From CAWIUB01 sp963839175 (GTDB lineage: Bacteria; Actinomycetota; Actinomycetes; Mycobacteriales; Jatrophihabitantaceae): a DNA stretch of 56,468 bases. Both the position numbers and the translations under genes were made by a program. Within the stretch, counting starts at the first letter, position 1, and every line of letters starts with the position of its first letter. The stretch covers positions 1 to 56,468 of the forward strand of contig CAWIUB010000015.1 in NCBI GenBank assembly GCA_963839175.1. The letters are read 5' to 3'. Below the pieces are notes generated by a model. It was not told the origin of the DNA. It did no database searches and worked only from the letters and a program-made list of their open reading frames with translations. Shown here one piece after another: positions 51,708 through 56,468 of this stretch.

Positions 51708-52361
51708 TCAGGACTGGCCGGCGTCGTGCACGACGATCGCGATGTGTACCCGGTTGGTCACGTCGAGCTTGGTGAACAGGCGCGATACGTGCGCTTTGAC
51801 GGTCGCCTCGCTCATGAACAGCGAGGCGGCCACTTCCGCGTTGGACGCGCCGGACCCGACCGCGACCGCGACCTCACGCTCGCGATCGGTGAGCGTGGCC
51901 AGTCGCTGCGTGGCGTAGCGGCGACGCTCAGATGCCTGCGCATCGCCGAAGTGTGAGAGCAGGGTGCGGGTGACCGAGGGCGAGAGCATCGCCTCGCCCG
52001 CGGCGACCAGGCGCACGGCGTTCACGATCTCCGCGGGCGGCGTGTCTTTGAGCAGGAACCCGCCCGCGCCGGCACGCAGCGCGCTCATCACCTGCTCGTC
52101 GGCCTGAAACGTGGTCAGCACGATCACCTGCGGCGGTGCGGCGAGCCGGCGCAGCGCGGCCGTGGCGGTGATGCCGTCCATCCCGGGCATCCGGATGTCC
52201 ATCAGCACGACGTCGGGCCGATGCTCGCGGACCGCGGCAACGGCCCGGGCGCCGTCGTCGACCTCGCCGACGAGCTCGAGGTCCTGCGCCGAGGACAGGA
52301 TCATCCGGAGACCGGCACGCACCAACGCGTCGTCGTCGACCAACAGCACCCGGATTTTCAC
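51708..52361 (-). CDS. NarL/LuxR-family response regulator (217 aa)
   Basis: Two-component response regulator. The receiver domain has the acidic pocket RVLLVDDDALVRAGL, the phospho-acceptor Asp in DVVLMDIRMPGMDG, Thr in VIVLTTFQADEQV and Lys in GFLLKDTPPAEIV. The C-terminal LuxR helix-turn-helix is LTDREREVAVAVGSGASNAE, then SEATVKAHVSRLFTKLDVTN. A GTG at 52361 gives a 4-bp GTGA overlap with the kinase stop; a GTG one codon earlier is also possible. It likely controls the divergent ABC exporter genes. Confidence 0.9.
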   Translation of the reverse strand: MKIRVLLVDDDALVRAGLRMILSSAQDLELVGEVDDGARAVAAVREHRPDVVLMDIRMPGMDGITATAALRRLAAPPQVIVLTTFQADEQVMSALRAGAGGFLLKDTPPAEIVNAVRLVAAGEAMLSPSVTRTLLSHFGDAQASERRRYATQRLATLTDREREVAVAVGSGASNAEVAASLFMSEATVKAHVSRLFTKLDVTNRVHIAIVVHDAGQS

Positions 52362-53587
52362 CACGGCAGGTCGGCCTCGACGACGAAGTCACCGGAAGCG
52401 TCCGGTCCGTGCACCAGGACGCCATTGGCCAGGGTCACCCGTTCCTGCAGACCAAGGATGCCCGTGCCGGAACCCGGCGGAGCCGGACGGTCGTGGGCGC
52501 CCACTGCGGGTGGGTTCCGAACGCATACGTGCAGGCCGCGGTTCGGCGCCCCCGCCACCCGAACCTGGGCGAGGGTGCCGCGAGCGTGCTTGCTGATGTT
52601 GGTCAGCGCTTCCTGCACGATGCGGTATGCGTCGCGACCCAAGGGGCCGGGTGCGGCAGCTGCACCGTCCACCTGCATCTCGAAGTCGATCTTTGCGCCG
52701 GAGCGGCGAGTCTCCTCCACCAAGCGTGGAATGTCAGCCAACGTCGGTTGTGGCACCGTCGACGGCCGCTCCTGCCCCGGCTCCTCCCGCAGCACGCCGA
52801 TCACGTCCCGCAGCTCTTCCAGCGCTTGGTGGGCCGTCAACCGCAACAGCGCTGCGCTCTCCCGCACCTGGGCGGGAGGCAGGTCGAGTGCGACCTCGAG
52901 CGCCCCGGCGTGCAGCGCCACCAGGGAGATGCGGTGGGCGAGCACGTCGTGCATCTCCCGTGCGATGCGGGTCCGCTCGGCCAGGCGCGCACGTTCGGCG
53001 CGGACGAGCTGATCGGCCTCGGCCCGTTGGGCACGGTCGCGCAGGGTGGAGAGGAGCTGACGCCGAGCGCGGACGAACATGCCCCATGCGGTTGCGGCGG
53101 CGGCAAGCGCCATCGTCGGCAGCATCACCGACCAGGTATTGGTCCGCCCGAGCCAGATCGAGCACACCACTGCGGACGGAACGAACAGAGCGGCGACGAG
53201 CAGGGCAGGCCGGACATGGCGGTGCACAGCCAGCGAGGACAGTGCGAACAGGCCGGCCACCGTGCCAAACGTCGAGAATGCGCCCAACAGGACGCAAACC
53301 AGCGCCACACCGAACGGCCAGCGCCGCCGCCACCACAGTGAGATGCAGCAAAGAGCTCCGAACGCGGCGTCGGTGGCCACCCGCCCCGAGGTCATCCGAT
53401 TGGCGGCGTCATCCACGGTGACGCTCAGGATGAGAGCCCCGAGAGCGGCGGCGATGACGAAGGCACCGGCGTCGACGGACCAGTCGCGCGCAGTCCTGGG
53501 CGCCACCTTGTCGGGATGAGCCGAGTCGCTCGGTGCCAGCATCGCCGTGGGGGCGGTCTGCGCCCACCATCTGCGAAGCCAGGACAT
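52358..53587 (-). CDS. Sensor histidine kinase, HisKA_3 type (409 aa)
   Basis: Membrane kinase with about five or six hydrophobic segments (AFVIAAALGALILSVTV, FGVALVCVLLGAFSTFGTV, ALLVAALFVPSAVVCSIWL), then a coiled linker. The phosphorylated His lies in RTRIAREMHDVLAHRISLVA. The ATPase domain follows with IVQEALTNISKHARGT (N-box) and GTGILGLQERVTLANG (G-box). The ATG at 53587 (MSWLRRWW) is preferred to 53623. No extracellular sensor domain is apparent, so it probably senses the membrane or the exporter, as in other short sensor kinases linked to ABC transporters. Confidence 0.88.
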   Translation of the reverse strand: MSWLRRWWAQTAPTAMLAPSDSAHPDKVAPRTARDWSVDAGAFVIAAALGALILSVTVDDAANRMTSGRVATDAAFGALCCISLWWRRRWPFGVALVCVLLGAFSTFGTVAGLFALSSLAVHRHVRPALLVAALFVPSAVVCSIWLGRTNTWSVMLPTMALAAAATAWGMFVRARRQLLSTLRDRAQRAEADQLVRAERARLAERTRIAREMHDVLAHRISLVALHAGALEVALDLPPAQVRESAALLRLTAHQALEELRDVIGVLREEPGQERPSTVPQPTLADIPRLVEETRRSGAKIDFEMQVDGAAAAPGPLGRDAYRIVQEALTNISKHARGTLAQVRVAGAPNRGLHVCVRNPPAVGAHDRPAPPGSGTGILGLQERVTLANGVLVHGPDASGDFVVEADLPW

Positions 53588-53748
53588 AGTTCGAATGTAC
53601 GGCTCAGGGCCCCCGTGCAACATCGACGAAAGTCGACGCCGCCGCGACGAAAGGCGGTAGTCGCGGGGTCCGCCACCCGCCCTTTCGACGCGCGGTCCTA
53701 GCCCGCCGGCCGATGTGCGAGGACCCGTCCCGCGGCCAGGCTTGCCCC

Positions 53749-54666
53749 ATGATCACAACAACCGCTCTCACCAAGAGCTACGGCAAGGCCCCCGTCGTGC
53801 GTGACGTGTCACTGCACTGCGAACCGGGCACCATCACCGGCTTCCTCGGGCCCAACGGCGCGGGAAAGTCCACAACCCTGCGGATGATCGTCGGGCTGGC
53901 CCGGCCCGATCACGGCACGTCAACCATCAGTGGCCGACCGTTCGTCGAGCTGCCCAACCCGACCCGGGTGGTCGGGACGTTGCTCGACGCGTCCGCGATG
54001 CACGGCGGCCGCACCGGGCGCGCGACCTTGAAGATCGCCGCACAGATGGCCGGCATGTCCACCGCCCGCGTCGATCACCTGCTGAACCTGGTCGGGCTGA
54101 CCGACGCGGCAGACCGGCGGGTGGGTGGCTACTCCCTCGGGATGCGGCAGCGGCTCGGCATCGCGCAGACGCTCGTAGGCGAGCCGGAGGTGCTCATCCT
54201 GGACGAGCCCGCGAACGGACTGGACCCCGAGGGCATCGCCTGGATGCGAACGCTCCTCCGCGACTTCGCCGACCATGGCGGGACAGTACTGCTGTCCAGC
54301 CACCTGCTCCACGAAGTGCAGGCCACCGTCGACCACCTCGTCGTCATCTCCCGCGGCGCGGTCGTCGCGTCCGGGCCGCTCTCGGAGTTGCTCGCCAGCT
54401 CCAGCCTGCTGGTGCGCACACCCGACCCAGAAGGCCTGGCCCGTGCGCTCCGCGCCGCCCGTATCGACTACGTCCCAGGCCCGGACCAGACGTTCACCGT
54501 GGACGTCCACGACGGCCGCATTACCCCCGAGATGATCGCCCGCGCAGCGGTCGATCAGCAGGTTCCGCTCACCGAACTACGCCAGTCCGACTCCGGCGGA
54601 CTCGAACAGCTCTTCTTCTCACTCACCGCCACAACGGCGGACCACTCGCAGGAGGCAGCAGCATGA
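53749..54666 (+). CDS. ABC transporter ATP-binding protein (305 aa)
   Basis: Exporter-type ATPase: Walker A GFLGPNGAGKSTTLRMI, Q-loop region VGTLLDASAMHGGRT, signature GGYSLGMRQRLGIAQ, Walker B VLILDEPANGLDPEGI and switch His SSHLLHEVQ. The C-terminal extension resembles DrrA/NatA-type drug or lantibiotic exporters. The ATG at 53749 begins the fold. The divergent kinase starts 161 bp away. The stop overlaps the permease ATG by 4 bp. Confidence 0.92.
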   Translation: MITTTALTKSYGKAPVVRDVSLHCEPGTITGFLGPNGAGKSTTLRMIVGLARPDHGTSTISGRPFVELPNPTRVVGTLLDASAMHGGRTGRATLKIAAQMAGMSTARVDHLLNLVGLTDAADRRVGGYSLGMRQRLGIAQTLVGEPEVLILDEPANGLDPEGIAWMRTLLRDFADHGGTVLLSSHLLHEVQATVDHLVVISRGAVVASGPLSELLASSSLLVRTPDPEGLARALRAARIDYVPGPDQTFTVDVHDGRITPEMIARAAVDQQVPLTELRQSDSGGLEQLFFSLTATTADHSQEAAA

Positions 54667-55451
54667 CCAGCGCCACGATCACCAGCCCCGTCCGCCCCGT
54701 CGATGCACAATCGCCAGGCGCCACCTTCCCGGCCATCCCGTTCAGTCGCTTGCTGCGCGTCGAATGGGGAAAGGCGACCGACACCCGCGCCGCCCGCTGG
54801 CTGCTGGCCCTGGTCGCGGCCTCGACGGTCGGGCTGATGCTGGCGCCGCTGCTCGCCCCGTCGAGGATCGACCAGACCTACACCAGCTACCTCAGGTTCG
54901 CGGCCGTCGGCCTGAGCATCCTGCTACCGATCGTCTCGATCCTGACGCTGACCAGCGAATGGAGCCAGCGCACCGTCCTCACCACCTTCACCCAGGAACC
55001 GCGCCGCATCCGGGTCATCAACGCGAAGGTCACGGTCTCGCTGCTGCTGGCTGGTGGTGCCGCCGTGTTCGGTGGGTTGGTCACGGCCGCGGGTCTCGGC
55101 GTGGCAGCGGCCACGGGCCGAGAACTCGACGCCAACCTGAACGCCGGCGTCCTGGTCGGCTACCTGCTGTTCGTGCTCCTCAGCGTCGCGACCGGAGTGG
55201 CGTTCGGGGCGCTGCTGCACAACTCGGCGGCCGCAATCGTCCTGTACTTCGCGCTTCCCATCGCGTTCGTCTTGCTCGGCCGTGCGTCGACCTCGCTGGG
55301 CCAATGGGTGGACTCGGGTACCACCTTCGACTGGGTGCTCAATGGCGAGTGGTCCGGGCACACGCCGCAGATCCTGGCCACCGTGATCCTCTGGGTCGCG
55401 CTGCCGGTGGCCGCCGGACTCGTCCGGACCGTGCGGCGCGAGATCAACTAA
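54663..55451 (+). CDS. ABC-2-type exporter permease (262 aa)
   Basis: Six-helix permease partner of the upstream ATPase: WLLALVAASTVGLMLAPLLA, FAAVGLSILLPIVSILTLTS, TVSLLLAGGAAVFGGLVTA, AGVLVGYLLFVLLSVATGV, AAIVLYFALPIAFVLLG, ILATVILWVALPVAAGLV. The motif TSEWSQRTVLTTFTQEPRR is common in NatB/ABC-2 permeases. It is translationally coupled by an ATGA overlap. Together with the kinase and regulator it forms a likely self-protection module against a membrane-active or antibiotic compound. Confidence 0.9.
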   Translation: MTSATITSPVRPVDAQSPGATFPAIPFSRLLRVEWGKATDTRAARWLLALVAASTVGLMLAPLLAPSRIDQTYTSYLRFAAVGLSILLPIVSILTLTSEWSQRTVLTTFTQEPRRIRVINAKVTVSLLLAGGAAVFGGLVTAAGLGVAAATGRELDANLNAGVLVGYLLFVLLSVATGVAFGALLHNSAAAIVLYFALPIAFVLLGRASTSLGQWVDSGTTFDWVLNGEWSGHTPQILATVILWVALPVAAGLVRTVRREIN

Positions 55452-55669
55452 ATCGCTCAACGTCCGCGTGCCCTTGGCGCATGACCAGGTTGTCTCGGCG
55501 GGCCCCGCCGAGACTGGCCGGTCGCTCGGAGGCGCCCTCCCCCGCCCGGCGCTCGTCCCACCAAGGGAACGGCCACCGGCACGCGTCGAGCGTCCAGGAC
55601 AGCTGCGGAGCTGTCGAAAGCGCGTGGTCCCGTAAGCCCCGCCCGCTGCTGTGTGTCGGTGACCGTGCC

Positions 55670-56468
55670 CTAAACGGACGCCCTGCCGGTGACGCCGAGG
55701 TAGGCGTCTCGTGGCGTCCGGTCGCCGAGCGACTGATGGGGTCTGATGCGGTTGTAGATGTCGCGGAACCGGCTGGTCTCCATCGCCAGCGCGCCGCCGT
55801 CGTCGATCGGCGCCCGGTACAAATGCTCGTACTTCAGCGTGCCGAAGAACCGCTCGATGACGCCGTTGGTCTGCGGGGACCGGACGCGGGTGCGGACGTG
55901 ACGCAGTAGCGGGTCGTCGCCGGTGAAGGCGGTCTGGTAGGTCTCGCCGCGGAAGCAGGAGCCGTTGTGGGACACGAGGGCGATCGGGGCGGGGGCGGGG
56001 CCGATGATCTCGCCGGTGGTCTCGTCGACCAGTTCGAGCTCGCCGCGGTCGGCGCGTAGGTCGTCGATGCCGAGGACGCGTTCGGCCTCGACCACGGCGG
56101 CGCGCAGGCAGGCGAGCGCGTCGGTGCCGCGGCCGGTCGGGGTGACGGTGATGGCCAGGCAGTACTTCGTGGCGTAGTCGATGACCGCGCAGATGCGCCA
56201 GATGCCGCCGCCGGTGGTCTCGAACTCGCTGAAGTCGGTCTGCCAGACGCGGTTACGTTCGGTAGGCGGGTCGTGGAAGACCCTGCGGCGCAGCGCGGCC
56301 CAGGACTTGCGGTCGGCCCGGAACCCGCGCGGCAGTAACAGTCCGCGCCGGCGAAGCGCCCGCTCGACGGTCGAGGTCGACACCTGGTGGCCGTCGGCGC
56401 GCATCATGGCGGCGATCTTGCGGTGTCCCCACGCCGGCCAGTCCGAGGCGTACTTCGCCGCGAGCGCT
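55670..56468 (-). CDS. IS3/IS481-like integrase-core transposase, partial at window edge
   Basis: The rve integrase core with its preceding helix-turn-helix: ADGHQVSTSTVERALRRRGL, RVWQTDFSEFETTGGGIWRI (first Asp), YATKYCLAITVTPTGRG, and the C-terminal ERFFGTLKYEHLYRAPIDDG with the Glu, followed by YNRIRPHQSLGDRTPRDAYL. The second catalytic position, usually T-D-N-G, reads VSHNGSCFRGE, so Asp is replaced by His. The frame stays open to the edge (KYASDWPAWGHRKIAAMMRA upstream), so the start and one inverted repeat are outside the window. Confidence 0.8.
   Translation of the reverse strand, partial: ALAAKYASDWPAWGHRKIAAMMRADGHQVSTSTVERALRRRGLLLPRGFRADRKSWAALRRRVFHDPPTERNRVWQTDFSEFETTGGGIWRICAVIDYATKYCLAITVTPTGRGTDALACLRAAVVEAERVLGIDDLRADRGELELVDETTGEIIGPAPAPIALVSHNGSCFRGETYQTAFTGDDPLLRHVRTRVRSPQTNGVIERFFGTLKYEHLYRAPIDDGGALAMETSRFRDIYNRIRPHQSLGDRTPRDAYLGVTGRASV

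Noticed and set aside
50944..51918. Plus-strand 327-codon frame over arr and the response regulator
   Set aside because: Antisense to two well-supported genes with clear catalytic motifs.

Overview
The window is very GC-rich with GC-rich third codon positions, frequent GTG starts and many ATGA/GTGA gene overlaps. The best-matching protein families (ECF42-type sigma factor, F420/LLM oxidoreductases, Wag31/DivIVA-like coiled coil, ACR3-ArsC fusion, DUF2180, DUF6933, EthD) are typical of Actinomycetota. No rRNA, tRNA, CRISPR array or replication gene was found. The organism is therefore a soil-type actinomycete; the genus cannot be set from this sequence. The region is an accessory, insertion-sequence-laden stretch in which intact operons alternate with decayed genes.

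Layout. 1-3.3 kb: an IS1595 element and an IS1634 element, each with near-perfect terminal inverted repeats. 3.3-7.9 kb: a minus-strand operon (LuxR-type regulator, alpha/beta hydrolase lacking its catalytic Ser and His, flavin monooxygenase-like enzyme) followed by a decayed disulfide oxidoreductase. 8.4-16 kb: an IS110 remnant, an SGNH hydrolase, a SulP transporter, a Kup remnant, a PEGA-like membrane protein, a hemolysin III protein and a DivIVA-like coiled coil. 16.8-20.9 kb: a 5'-3' exonuclease, a PNPOx-like protein, a Phd/PIN toxin-antitoxin pair, an integrase-N-domain-like protein and a frameshifted DUF6933 gene. 20.9-24.9 kb: a frameshifted IS982, an IS1182 remnant, a small Cys-rich protein and an IS4 element with a 10-bp target duplication and an amber codon in its transposase.

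25-32.7 kb is the most interesting part. A minus-strand arsenic operon (arsR, DUF2180, acr3-arsC fusion) is interrupted by an IS110 element. The IS110 transposase gene is itself split by a ~3.9-kb element encoding two overlapping tyrosine recombinases (about 421 and 824 aa). The junction is precise enough that removing the element restores the IS110 reading frame, and the ends carry a short inverted repeat.

33-42 kb: a chimeric ORF (cation-efflux N-terminus joined to an ECF42 sigma-factor C-terminus), a truncated quinone reductase, a CBM48-like protein with three 49-residue Lys/Ala/Pro repeats, a GntR(YtrA)-ABC exporter operon with a palindromic operator and a frameshifted permease, a tautomerase, and a divergent hydrolase/HxlR pair. 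42-48 kb: ISL3 with an 8-bp target duplication inside an IS1634 remnant, a truncated IclR regulator, an unknown 341-aa gene with a 55-aa neighbour, and a second IS1595 flanked by a perfect 189-bp direct repeat that splits an Mrr-like gene. 48-56.5 kb: EthD, Clp-N and DHFR-like genes, an LLM oxidoreductase preceded by a dinucleotide microsatellite, a rifampin ADP-ribosyltransferase (arr), a two-component system divergent from an ABC exporter, and an integrase-core transposase cut by the window edge.

Recurring themes are detoxification and resistance (arsenic, rifampin, ABC exporters), regulators with adjacent effectors, and repeated nested transposition that has split or eroded a large share of the genes.
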